From: Cladopsammia gracilis
Lineage: Eukaryota; Cnidaria; Anthozoa; Scleractinia; Dendrophylliidae
Assembly (NCBI GenBank): GCA_022457155.1
Contig: JAJGOT010000413.1
Location: 230,001-294,000, forward strand
DNA length: 64,000 nucleotides
Direction of reading: 5' to 3'
The notes beneath the pieces were generated by a model. The model ran no database searches, was not told the DNA's origin, and worked only from the letters and a program-made list of their open reading frames with translations. A program made the translations under genes and the position numbers. This document shows, piece after piece, positions 11,573-24,400 of the stretch; positions within the stretch are counted from its first letter, which is position 1, and each line of letters begins with the position of its first letter.

Positions 11573-12411
11573 AAGACGATCGACTCTTGGCCACTAGGTA
11601 AATTATAAACCGAAATTTCCGTTCACTATCTATTAGCAGGTCGACACTGAGTTATACGTGACACTAAAGCTTTTTCATAACGACAGTGTCTACGTGGATC
11701 ATATCGAGGGCATAAATGACACAGTTGCTAGGAGCTAGTCATTGCCCGATATCGTTCTGTGAGCATTCATTTTCATATCATGAACTCTGTGCCACAGGTA
11801 CCCCAATCCGCACGCGCTTCCGCCGACAGCGCATTCGTTCGAAAAAAAGAGCGCTTGATCGCATGATCGCAGGTTGAAGAATCATATGCTTCCGGTTGAT
11901 ATATCCCAAAAAGTATTGTTTCATGAGCTTTTCTTTTCACTTTTATTTATACAAGGGTAAACATTAGGCTAATACACAAATAAGGCTAAATACATATTCA
12001 TATACTTCTAAATCCTAAAATATTACACTCTAATGAAAACTACTATTGTACTTACAATAATGTAAAGTTAAAAAATAAAATTAAAACTAAAACTAAAACC
12101 TGTTTTTCATGAATGCCGTGTTTGAATGAGAAGTTAGTGGTATGCATCTCCTTTTAACTGAACAGGCCTTCCGGTAACAGGACACCCACCAGTTTCAGGT
12201 TTTCCCGCGAAATTGTCGCAGGGGCTCACGGGATAGCAACGGCTAGGGTCTGGGAATTACAAAAACAAATTTTCACAGCCTTGCTAAGCTTTGCACTACT
12301 TCTCTGCTCAACATGTGCTGTGATCGTGGCACATTTTACGCATATTTTCGGCAGATAACGAAACATTCTGTAGTCAGATGAAGAGTCAGATTTTTTCTTA
12401 CGGAGCTGATA
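11573..12411. promoter_or_regulatory. Head-to-head intergenic region between EF-hand gene and ATM
   Basis: Only 839 bp separate the first coding exon of the minus-strand EF-hand gene from the first coding exon of the plus-strand ATM gene, so both promoters must lie here or the transcripts overlap. A CG-containing patch is visible at about 11805-11880. An AT-rich stretch at 11920-12100 looks like a LINE 3' end in reverse and contains the phrase AAAACTAAAACTAAAACC. No TATA box is clear. The promoter role is inference from gene order. Confidence 0.45.
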
Positions 12412-12486
12412 ATGTCTGGAGATCAAACCCGGGAACTTTTCCACCTCTGCGGCCTGTTGGTATCAGACAAAGTCAGCGACAGAAAG
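12412..12486 (+). CDS. ATM: ATM exon 1 (start codon and TAN motif, first half)
   Basis: Starts at ATG 12412 and ends AAG before GTTCGT, 25 codons, phase 0. The sequence LFHLCGLLVSDKVSDRK parallels the vertebrate start (short leader, leucine/cysteine-rich helix, then charged DR/ER-K). It joins exon 2 in frame. It was found by family resemblance, since the donor is non-consensus after GT. There is no in-frame upstream alternative with similar resemblance. Confidence 0.75.
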
Positions 12487-15400
12487 GTTCGTACTACAAT
12501 ATCGGTCACAATTGTTGGAACGGTGTCCGCTTTCTTCCCTTCTTTCCCCTTCAATGTTGATGTTCAAGATGCTAGCGTCAAAAATAAATGAAAATTATGC
12601 GAACGGCAACATTGGGGGAGAGAGGAGCAACATTGGAGGGAGAGGAGAGGGCCCGCGCGTGCTGTATATTTCTGAACCGACAAGTCTAGACTCTTCGTGA
12701 AGTGTTTCAAGTAATTATGTCTTCTATTGTAGTTTTATCCTCCGGTTTATCACATGAATACAAAAGCGAAGAAATCAGCTGAATTATGTCGCAGTGCCAT
12801 TCAGAATATAGCTCAAGTCTTCTGATAAAGTGAACAGAGGACACATTAGGAATTAAATTGTGATCGGCTTGAATCTTGAGGATATAAGTTACAGTAGATC
12901 GGATGTCAGATCCTAAGCAGGCGACCGCGAGACGGCTACTGCGCTCAGGGAACGGATCATAGTAACGTAGTATTCACTCATCCTGGGGAAATAATATTTT
13001 AGACATAAAAACCTGGTAATTGTTGACGATTTTTTGTTTGAAGTGGTTGGAATTTTTTTGCAAATGGATAAAATTATGGTTTGAAATACAGTTTGGTGCA
13101 TTTTAAGGTGGCTCGAAGTAGTTTTTTTTTGGTCACACCTCCCGTTTTGAATGCGCTTATACATAATCTTACTTTTGCTCAATAAATCTGAATTTGATAC
13201 CAGATATTAGGCTTGGATGAAAGTTTTGAACGATGTTCTTTTTATGCTAATCAGCATTTCCATAGCAACGGTAAACAAATATGGCGAAAAACAGTTTTTC
13301 CCAAATATCTTTCGATTTTGGGGCTACCCGCGACAAGCGAATAAATGCGCTATAATCTACACATCGTTGCACACAAAATGGGAAAATTTCACACAAATTA
13401 AACTGTTCGATTTTGAATAAATCGCTAAAACGTTTTTAACATGTGTTTTTCATGTTTGAAATATAAGCGGTCAAAACATCCCATAGGTCTCACAAATTAT
13501 CATTAAATTGGTACAGAAAGTTTCCTTAGACTTAAAATATTACTCCCTGCAAATAGCTCTGACCAACTCCTAGGCAATAAAGAGATCGAGCTTTTCATTC
13601 AAATGCAGTTTTGCTTGACGTTTTCACTCTTTTAAAGTTTCAAGCGCATTTGCATATAATTTAAAAACGAACAAATGAAAATGTTTGACATCTTCCCAGT
13701 ATGTTTTTCAATATATAGGCAATAATATTTCCAAGCTTCAGTCCAATTGATTCAGAGGAACATTCCCAAAAGAACCGTTGAAGTTCGAGTACGTGTAATT
13801 AGGGCCTGGTCGCACTGCAGTCAAAAACAAAAATTAGCCCGTGCAAAAATCGAGGAAAACAAAAGAAACCGCTCCGGTGGGACACTTTTGTGGATGTTTT
13901 GTTTTTATGTCATTTTGCACGGGCTAATTTTTGTTTTTGACTGCAGTGCGACCAGGCTCTAATTACAATATGGAAACATTCAAATCAGAGCAAGCGTGCG
14001 TAGAGGAATTTGTCCCCGAGAGCGTGTGAAATAAACATCCGATGTCACGCTGATTGTACTGGATTTTCATCCCGTGGTCGCTGCTTTCGTACTCGAACTT
14101 CAACGGTTCTTTTGGGAATGTTCCTCTGAATCAATTGGACTGAAGCTTGGAAATATTATTGCCTATATATTGAAAAACATACTGGGAAGATGTCAAACAT
14201 TTTCATTTGTTCGTTTTTAAATTATATGCAAATGCGCTTGAAACTTTAAAAGAGTGAAAACGTCAAGCAAAACTGCATTTGAATGAAAAGCTCGATCTCT
14301 TTATTGCCCAGGAGTTGGTCAGAGCTATTTGCAGGGAGTAATATTTTAAGTCTAAGGAAACTTTCTGTACCAATTTAATGATAATTTGTGAGACCTATGG
14401 GATGTTTTGACCGCTTATATTTCAAACATGAAAAACACATGTTAAAAACGTTTTAGCGATTTATTCAAAATCGAACAGTTTAATTTGTTTGAAATTTTCC
14501 CATTTTGTGTGCAACGATGTGTAGATTATAGCGCATTTATTCGCTTGTCGCGGGTAGCCCCAAAATCGAAAGATATTTGGGAAAAACTGTTTTTCGTCAT
14601 ATTTGTTTACCGTTGCTATAGAAACGCTGATTAGCATAAAAAGAACATCATTCAAAACTTTCATCCAAGCCTAATATCTGGTATCAAATTCAGATTTATT
14701 GAGCAAAAGTAAGATTATGTATAAGCGCATTCAAAACGGGAGGTGTGACCAAAAAAAAAACTACTTCGAGCCACCTTAATATGAGGTCACAGTGCATCCC
14801 AGTATCCCAAGTGCCTGTGGAAAAAAATAGCAGGGGTAGGGGCAAATGGAAAATCTTAAAAGTTTTGGCTTGCAAAACACCAGGGTAACCAAGATTGTAA
14901 TGCACAGATGAAAAGTATGAAATATTGTAAGTATGAAATATTGTAATATGGCCAATAAAATAAAATAAAATAAAATAAAAACATGTATTTTTCTAGAAAA
15001 ATACACGTGCAACCAAGTCATTATCATTATTGCTTTTATTTTTAACCAGTTGAGTCTTGCCCCCTACCCTCAGGAAAACTCGGAGAAGATGCATCTGTGA
15101 TTCACTGTTGATATAATGGTATAGGAATAATTTTGCATACATGTAATTACATATTATACCGTCAACACTTTGATTTGAACATTTGACAGCTTAATCATTG
15201 AGTACCAATGATATGTGAGATCAAACTGCAAGAAAAATAAATGTCAGGGAGCTATCTTTTGGATTGTTATTTGTCAAATGATTATATTTCAGTAGTTTAC
15301 TCCATTTCTACCTGATTTGTGATTGCTCTTTTGTGTAAAAGAAGAGGAAATTTGGGGAAATTGTAACAGCCTGTCTGAAATGAGCTTCAAAACCTTAGTT

Positions 15401-18400
15401 TTGGAGTTAATTGCTTTCACTGCCATGTACAGTTTATATGCGAGACAAACATAATTTCAGCGTTTGCTTTTTGAGCATGAGACTGTATAGGAAAGCATTA
15501 TATTTTAGGGGTGGTGAATGGTAAATTCGAGACGGTGAGATCAGCATTTTTCTCTGCGAGTCTGAACTTGTTGTCTTTCCAGGAGGCCGAGACAGAGACT
15601 CCTTTCATTTAATGTTTACAGTGAGAACATTGGACTCTTATTTAGTCCTAACAGTAACATTTACAACAGTTATTGTGAAAAGCAGGTCTTTCGCTATGAT
15701 TTGTCAATAGGCAGCATGTTTCTGTCATTTGCTGGTAAAATCAATGGCTTTGACAAATATTGAAGTGAACTTGTGAATCCACACCACAATATCGACATAA
15801 TTGTTTGCGAACGACATCACCGATCTAGGGTTTGCTTCAGAGAAACTAGATTGGCCTATCTCTTTGCTTGTAATAAAAGTAACCTGTGGTATTTCTGCTG
15901 ATATCATCTCGCTGATGTGGTGTGTGAACATATTCCAATGCATCTCGAGCGAAATTGCTCTGTACTGAGTGGCCTTCATTTTTTAAAACAAGCATGATCC
16001 ATAGATTCCATCAATTCTGTTTCTTTTCGAATATTGAATACTGTGTACACCATCAACAAGATTTTTATCCAAATTTACAACAATATGGATTCTAATCAAT
16101 ACACATGAAATCTTGATCTGATCATACATGTATTTTGTTGAGGAAGCACTACACACGCATGTGAAATGGGAGCTGTAATATGATCATTAACTGAGCCCGG
16201 AAAAACCTGCACTCAAATAACAACCAATAAATTGAAATCCTGTCTTTCACTTGGCGCAGTTGGACAAATAAAACCTACATGTAAGAACCAATGTGATCAT
16301 TTTCTACACATTCCAGAAAAAATCACATGGTCTCCATACACGATTATTAACGGTGAATCACAGACGCTCCTTCTCCAGTTTTTCCTGAGGGAGGTGGCAG
16401 CTGTACACAAGCTACATGTTTTGACAATTGTTGCTGGACTACATTGGCATTTGCTAACTTGATACGAAGGGTTTTGTGAGATCTTATTGTACTTTTTTAT
16501 TTTTTATGCATAGTATTATTAATATGGGTGCTTAAATAAGTTTGGAGAAACATGAAACACTTTCTGTTTTATGTTAAACATTAGCCTATGGAAAAAGGCT
16601 CATTAATAAATTTAGAAATGGCTGCATAATTAAGTCTTGCTGAACTTACATCTCAAGCAATTTTGAGCTTGATCAATGACCTTGCACAGTTTCTTAGTTT
16701 TATAAATTTATTGTAGTTATGTGCATTATTAATTTTGTTGTACATATTGTAGTTCAATTTTATCCTTGGTTCAATTTTGATTTTCCTTTGTTTGATATTG
16801 ATTATCATAGAAAAGAACAATGGAAAATCAAAATTGAACCAAGGATAAAATTGATCTACAACATATATTTAGATTAGTTGTCCCAATTAGTAGAGGGTTG
16901 TACCCTCGGCTTTGCTTCCCCTAACACATTAATAAACTTCTTATTAATTATAAAGTTCTTATTTTTACTAAACTGCATTTTTATTCTTTGTTGATTCAGA
17001 GTGCAATAGAGAAAATTCAAAAACAGCTGAGTTATCCTGCAGTCGTGAGTGCCATTGATGAGAATACTGACTTAAAGAGAAAGAAAACTCTGACATGGGA
17101 CAAAATCTTTGAGAAAATTGAACTGTTTGTTGAGATAGAATTGGAGTCTATTGTTAACCTTACATCTACATTGCAAAGGAGGAAGCAGGTACCAGATGAA
17201 TTTCAAACTTTTTAATTGTTCTGTTGGTAAAGCATTTTCACCGGTATCTCAAATGTTGTGGGCTCTAACCCTGTCTAAATGTGCAGCTGGCAGCTGGCAA
17301 TTTTGCTGCCTACACAGTCAATTATCGCAGTCAAGATAGCATGGATTATTTTTTCAAGTGACATTTTCCTTGGCATTGCTATCATTATTGCTTAAGCTAC
17401 CTAATGTCTTGTCTGGAATTACTACATGTATGGCATGGAACAAACCCTGGATGAAAAGTGAGATAGTCAAAAAAGTACATTGTAGATCTCCCTATTGAGC
17501 CTCATTGATATAATTCCATTTTAAGGATGTTTGCAGCAGGCTTTTAGCCAGAAATTGGAAAGTGGGCGTCCTGAAGATATTTTCCATCATAAATTTTTAA
17601 AGGAGTAGGTGCAATTTTCATGAATTTCTTCAAAAAGTGGGCGTCCACAGGACGCCCGGACACCCTGCTGGCTAAAAGCTTGGTTTGCATTATTGTTGAT
17701 GCGCATCCTTGCTCCGCATGCAATCCCTGTGGCTCTACTATGCTAATGCCATGCATAAACAGATGGTAGCCATTCCATTAACTTTGCTTAGACTTAGCTT
17801 GCTTGGATGGTCAGTGACCCCTTCTGTATTAATTCTCGACAGATTGTAAAAAAATGAACAAAAAAGCAATGAGGAAGTTTAAAATTTTCCCATTTTTTTT
17901 TACCCACATGACAGCGAATCCCAGCAACTTGCGACTCTCAGGGTTTGCAAATGCTGTTGTTTAAAGATTAGGTTTACTTTAATGGATATTACCAGTTCAT
18001 TTAATTTATTTTATAGACACTCATATAAAATTTGGCATAGAAAGTTCTATTCTAGAGATTCATTTGCAATATTTTTAGACTAACAGACATTGATGCCATA
18101 TTGAGTAAAGAAGGACCAATTTTTTAAGGGTGGCCTTTCAGGTATGTCATCTCCGAAATGAAGTCAGTTACCCCCAAACTTTTTTTGTATTTCTGACAAG
18201 AGTAACTCCTTATCTACAGCTGCAGCCTAAGTTTTACAGTATACACGTAATCAATGTTGGAAGATTTTTACACGAAGGTCCTTAAATTAAATTTGCTCTT
18301 ATTTAACAGTTCTGAGATTTTACTCAGATCAGTGGTAGTGGTCAGCTGATCGCTATTATGGCTGACAACTGCATTGAAGATGACAGGCAACTCAAGGTTT

Positions 18401-21400
18401 GAAAATTACCGAACAACAACAGCCACAAGAGGATATCTTGAGTCTATGACTGCCTGTTTTGCTTGTGTAGCCTCAAAGCAAAACATGACAGCCCTGTAAT
18501 CAACAACTGTGGGAACAAATGAATGGGGTTTGTTTCTAGAGAAACTGGTGCTACGTCGTTGGGGGGGGGGGGGGGGGGGGTTGAAACACGAGAATTTAGT
18601 TTTATTGACTGAGTCGATAAGGTAAATTGAGAGCAGTTTACTTGGACATGAAGTTTGAGTTGGTTCAATCAATAAACAAAGTACATGTATTATTTAAACA
18701 GTTTGTTTCCTATTGCAGATATTTGCTACTTTTGTACGAGCTTTTATAAAGAAAGCTGATGAGCGTAAGTTTTATTCCTTTTAACAAAGATTGAACAACT
18801 AAGTTTTCCTAATTTTTACTTAATATTGCCTGAGTGGAAGGATGATTCAGGAAAATGTCTTCCTAATAGCCATAGCACCATGTAGAAAATTGAAATGTTT
18901 TTAATCTTACCAAATTGTACTCTGTCTTGCACAGAATGCCAAGAAATGACTTGGCAAAATTTTAAAGTAGTATTGTTAAACACTTTATGACTGGTTCCAG
19001 GGAAACGGTGAATTTTGTTTCTTGAGAATCTCGATGTTTCCTGAGATGACTGAGGGATCAGTCATTAAGTGATCAATTTATTATACAGCAACACAAAAAA
19101 CACAACACACTGACACAGTTTGAAAAATGCGCTGAGCACTTGAGGTAAACATCAATCACATAATAATTATGCTTCCTTTTGTCACGGTCTGATCTCATGC
19201 GCTAGTGGGCAGCAGTGCAATGTTACCCTCTGACGTCAAAATTGTTGCCTGCTTTTGCAAAATGTTGCCCGCTTAGGACAATTGGCAGGAAGCTGTTTGT
19301 TAGATGTCATGTGACAATGAATCAACCAATCAACACGCACATTGTATTGAGAAAAACTTCAGCTATATAAGAAGAAAAACATTGAAAGAACAAATTAACA
19401 TTAAAATAAATGATCGAGAAATAAAACAAGTTGAATCCACAAAATGTTTAGGTATTCCTATCGACTCAACCTTGATGTGGGAAACAACACATCAGTTATG
19501 TCAGAGATAAAATATCAAAAACGTGTGGAATACTTTGTAAAGCAAGACGCTTTATATCCTCAAAGATTCTGAGAACTCTTTATTACACACTAGTTTATCC
19601 ATACCTTCATTATGGGAATATAATTTGGGGCAATACATTTCCAACAAGGTTAGAATCCATAAAAGAATTGCAAAAGAAGATAATACGAATCATTACATTT
19701 TCAGATTATAGAGCACATACAAGCCCACGCTATTTCAACAGTTATCTATTCTACCACTCAATAAAATAAATGATGAAGCGATAGCCTTATTTACATTTAA
19801 TTATTTTAATAGGATGCTTCCTGTGACATTTAAGGATTTTTTTAAACTCAATATAGAAATGCCTAGTCATAATACAAGATCCTCATCAAAAATCCATAAA
19901 AACTATGCTCGTACGAATTATAAGAAATATTCTATCAAATATAAAGGATGTCAGATTTGGAACAACCTCCCAACAGAAATTATAAACTCTAGATCACTAT
20001 ATGTACATGTATTTAAGAAAAATATCAAAAAATACCTTCACACTCAATCAACTTAATTGATTAGTTAAAATTCATATGAACATTGCAGCCATATGTATTT
20101 GATTCTTCAAATGTAGTATCACCTTTGTAACAGGGGCTCTCCCTGTAAAGCCCAGAAGGGTTTGTTGAGGGCTCCTTCTCCTTTTTAAGACACTGTAATA
20201 TATCATCTTTGTAAATAATATTATTGGGGCAAATAAAGATTGATTGATATAACCAAATAAATTATTACTATTCTACAACCTTTGGTTAAAAACAACATAG
20301 CCATTTATTGATACCTTTTTATTCTAAACTTTGATTTACTCATTAATACGGCTCAGTGTAACAAATCAACAACAAGAGACTGGGTCATTAATGCCATGTA
20401 ATGTGCATTCTTTCTCAGGTGGACCTCGCCTAAAAGGACAAGATGTGGTTGTTCATTTGCTTAAAATAATCAAGAAACCCACATATAGCTGCCATATTGG
20501 TGTGGAGTATTGCAAACTTCTGAAGAATGTGCTGTCTGTTCCAGTGTATCAGTCTGATATCACTGTCAAAACATGGCAAGGTACATTGTATGGTACCTGT
20601 AATAGGGTCAGTGTCTGTGTTGTGATTGAAAGTAGGTTTTTACCTAATCCAGCTGAGGAAGTTGTTTCATTGGAAGGTGCTACCCCCTGGAACTCTATGG
20701 TTTATTTTAACTCTAGTAGCCACTCACTTTGTCCCGATTATTGTTCAAATGCTCACCGAATCATGCTCAACTGGGATTGACCCTGCATTGTAATAGCATT
20801 CCATGAAGCAGTTTTCAATTGAGTGTCAAAGTAATTTTGTGATTGCTTTGGTTTTCCATTTCTACACTTTGTGATGGGCACTAATTTTTCAGACAGTCAG
20901 AAGTTGTTTGCACCTGTTTTCCCATGCTTGGCACTGCTGCATGTATTTGCTTTGAGCTTTGATTGGCTCATTTGATTGTCTGCATCTGTTGTTATTGGCG
21001 AGAGTAATTACTTGGTTTTGTTTTTATGACACTCAAAAAAACCCGCCCTGTAGGGAGAGGTAGCAATGCTCAGATTACAATGCAGTTCTTTTATACATGT
21101 GCTACAGAAACCTGGGCTACAGCTGTATGCACTAGCAGGGATGAGACATCTGGGGCGCTTTCCATTTAACCAAAAATTCAGGAAATTCCAGGTTGGGAAG
21201 CGAATTGAACAGACATTTTCCAGAATTAATTCCGGAATTTTAGGACAACCTCGCAACTGAGGTTGTCCTAACGTTTTGGTGCAACGGTACAACCAACCAG
21301 AAAATACTGTTCCATTCACCACATGGAATACCCGGAATTTCAAACCGAAAGAAAGCACCCCTGGTTCTTTCTATCTGTGGGATGGGGTCTGGACTTTACC

Positions 21401-24400
21401 TTTTAGTTATACTGAATGTTTTCTTTCTTTGTTATTCCTTTTCAGATTTGATAGATACCTTTGTATCTTTTATGGAGAAAAAGCCATCGTGGTTGCCAAG
21501 TAAACAGCTGTTGGTGTTGGCAAGCATAATTTTTCTCTCAATTGAGGGTGCTGCAGCTTTATACACAATAAAAGGAAACAAACTTTTTAATTTTTTTGAA
21601 AACATCTTCAAAGAGATCCGGTAAACTTGCTATTCTTTAGATATACATGTAAATTCAGGGCTATGCTCTTGCAGTGCCCAGGGGCCTTAGGATACTAATT
21701 ATGTCTTTTGGCAACTAGAAAAATTTACATTTTAGTAGGTAAGTGAGTAGGTGGGTAGGTAGGAACAAATTAACCTAAAAGACAAAGTTACCTGCAACAG
21801 GTATGTAGGATAGGTAAGCTTAGTGCTGAACACCCCAGATTTCATAGTTGGGAGCCTTTGGGCCCGCTGTGATTTCATTCTTATAAGAGCACAGCCTTGA
21901 AATTAAAGTTTTCAACATAATTTGAACACTGTTCAATGCCTGGGTCCAATTTAATGAAAAACTGCTAGGTGGAGATAAATGGAGTTTTTATGCAACCTTT
22001 TCCAATGTAAGATTTTTTTTAATACTTACAGACTGGCTAAATTGGCATAACAGAAAATAAGTTTATTGAATATCAAGGCTTCTTTTTATGGCCACGAAAA
22101 ATGAACTTTTTCAATTATGTCATTTAATATTTTTTTTCATAAACATGCCATATATACTACATTTTGCCTCTGTTTTCATGCCAACCAAGGTCAGAATGAC
22201 CAGTTTTTTTGCTCAATATGCGAGATTCCCAGAAGTTGCTAATCAGCTATTGTTTACTTCTGTTTATGACTTGCTGTGAATAATTTTTACATATGTATGC
22301 CACCATTAAAAGTATGAAAATGTCTAATTGATTTAAATGCCATTGCCAAGTTCTGCACTAACCTCACACCCCCTCCTCATCATTACCATGACCGCTCTTG
22401 ACTAGAAACCACCAAATTGCAGCCATGGTTAAGCAAATGAATCATAGGCCAATTTGTTAACAGTAATGTTGTTTCTTTTTTCTTGCATGTTTGTAAAGAA
22501 ATACCAGTAACACTTCTCTTGTTGAATACTTCCTTTCTGCTGTGAATGTATTTGTCAAGTCTTGTGCAGAGGATTGTCGTGGGCAGGTTTGCCGTCTTGG
22601 AGAAACATTGTTCCCACTCCTGCTTGAAATGTGGAAAAAAACTCAGCTAGCTAACTCAATTCTTAAGGTACAGCCTGACCATTCTAAAATTAGAAATTAT
22701 GTGCATTGTCTTGTGGTTAAGTAATACATCCCTTGTTTCTGTAGCATAAAGCAACTAGGCTTTTTGCTACTCTCCACTGATTCACTGATACACACTTATT
22801 AATACAACTGGGAAGAGAAAGATACTGTGGAGCGATGTTTCTTGTCAAAAGAACAAACACAACAGCAAAGATTTAAGGACCCAAAGCTGAACTTCAGAGT
22901 GGATCAAACACCCTGACCACCCTTAGTTCCTTTTTTGTCTCTCTCTTCATTGATTTGTATTTGTATTGTAAAATATTCATATTTATATAAATGTGACGAT
23001 ACTCGACACCGTGACATTGTCAGACATTGTTTACAATGAACAATAATAAGTTGCGTGATCTAGTGTACCGTGTAATATTAGTAGTGCAATCGAATCCCGT
23101 GATTATGTACATATATCGCGTGAATAATACTTTTATTGATTTGCCATGTAATTCGGACAAGCATTGATTAAACACAGTTGATTAGAACACGCGTCTCGTT
23201 CTCTCTTCGTTGTCGACGTTTTAGCAACAAAACGTTACATGGTGTCAGAAGAAAACTGAACCGAAATGGGTAAAGAAGAAACATCGCAAGGAGCGACAGC
23301 TTTTCCCACTCAGATATTTGTTCCCCCTGCAAACCTGCCACCGCCAAAAGCGCTTGTCATGGACGACAATCTAGCGACGAATTGGAAAGCGTGGAGGAAA
23401 ACCTGGTCGAGGTATGAAATTGCGACAGGAATTTCTAAGCAGGAGCCACTGATAAGAGTGTCCACACTACTATCAGTCATCGGAGAAGACGCAACGAAAG
23501 CCTTTGATACTTTTCAGTGGGGAGACACAGAAGACGAAACAAATATCGATCAAGTTCTCGCGAAATTCGAGGAATACTGTGAGCCCAGAACTCAAGTAAT
23601 CTACGAGCGTTACCGATTTAACAATCGCAATCAAGAGACTGGTGAAAACATCGCAACATATCTTACCGAGTTAAGAACGATTGCGAAAAATTGCCAACAC
23701 GACGCTATCACTCCTGACGAGATTTTGCGTGACCGAATCGTGTTAGGAATTCGAGACGACAAGATGCGTGAAAGACTGCTCCGATTCAACGATTTGACGT
23801 TGCAGAAAGCCGTCGATTCGATTAAAGCAGCAGAGCAAACCGAGCAGCAAGTCAAGCTAATGGGTGGAAACGTAAACGTGAATGCGTTAAAACAAGACCA
23901 GTACAAAAGAAACAACAGATCGCCACGTGGATGGAAATCAAAGACCGATTGTCAACAAACATCGCGTGCCAATTGCGGCAGATGTGGAACAAAACACGCA
24001 AGACAAAAATGTCCCGCATTTGGCCAGAAATGTCGACGATGTGGCAACCTAAACCACTTCCAGTCAATGTGCCGAAGCAAGAATGTTTCAACCATCGGAG
24101 AACAAGAAGATGCGGACGACGATGGGCCTTACGAGATTTGTGTCGTTGGCGAAGAACCAAGACCGCGGGCTAACAAGGCACTAGTGAATCTGTTTGTTTA
24201 CAAGCAACATGATATTGGAAATATCATCCGCTTTCAAGTGGATACTGGCTCTGAATGTGATTTGTTGCCCATGAAATTATACAAATCTGTCACTGGAGAC
24301 GCAGCTCTTACCAAGCTAAAGAAATGCAAGAAATCCATTGTCTCCTACACCGGTGAACGACGACAGATAGCAGGAAAGATAAACCTACAAGTGTGGCACA

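Noticed and set aside
15725..15979. 84-codon minus-strand open frame with ordinary composition in ATM intron 1
   Set aside because: No signal peptide, splice partner, family resemblance or conserved neighbour; such lengths arise by chance in this AT-rich DNA.
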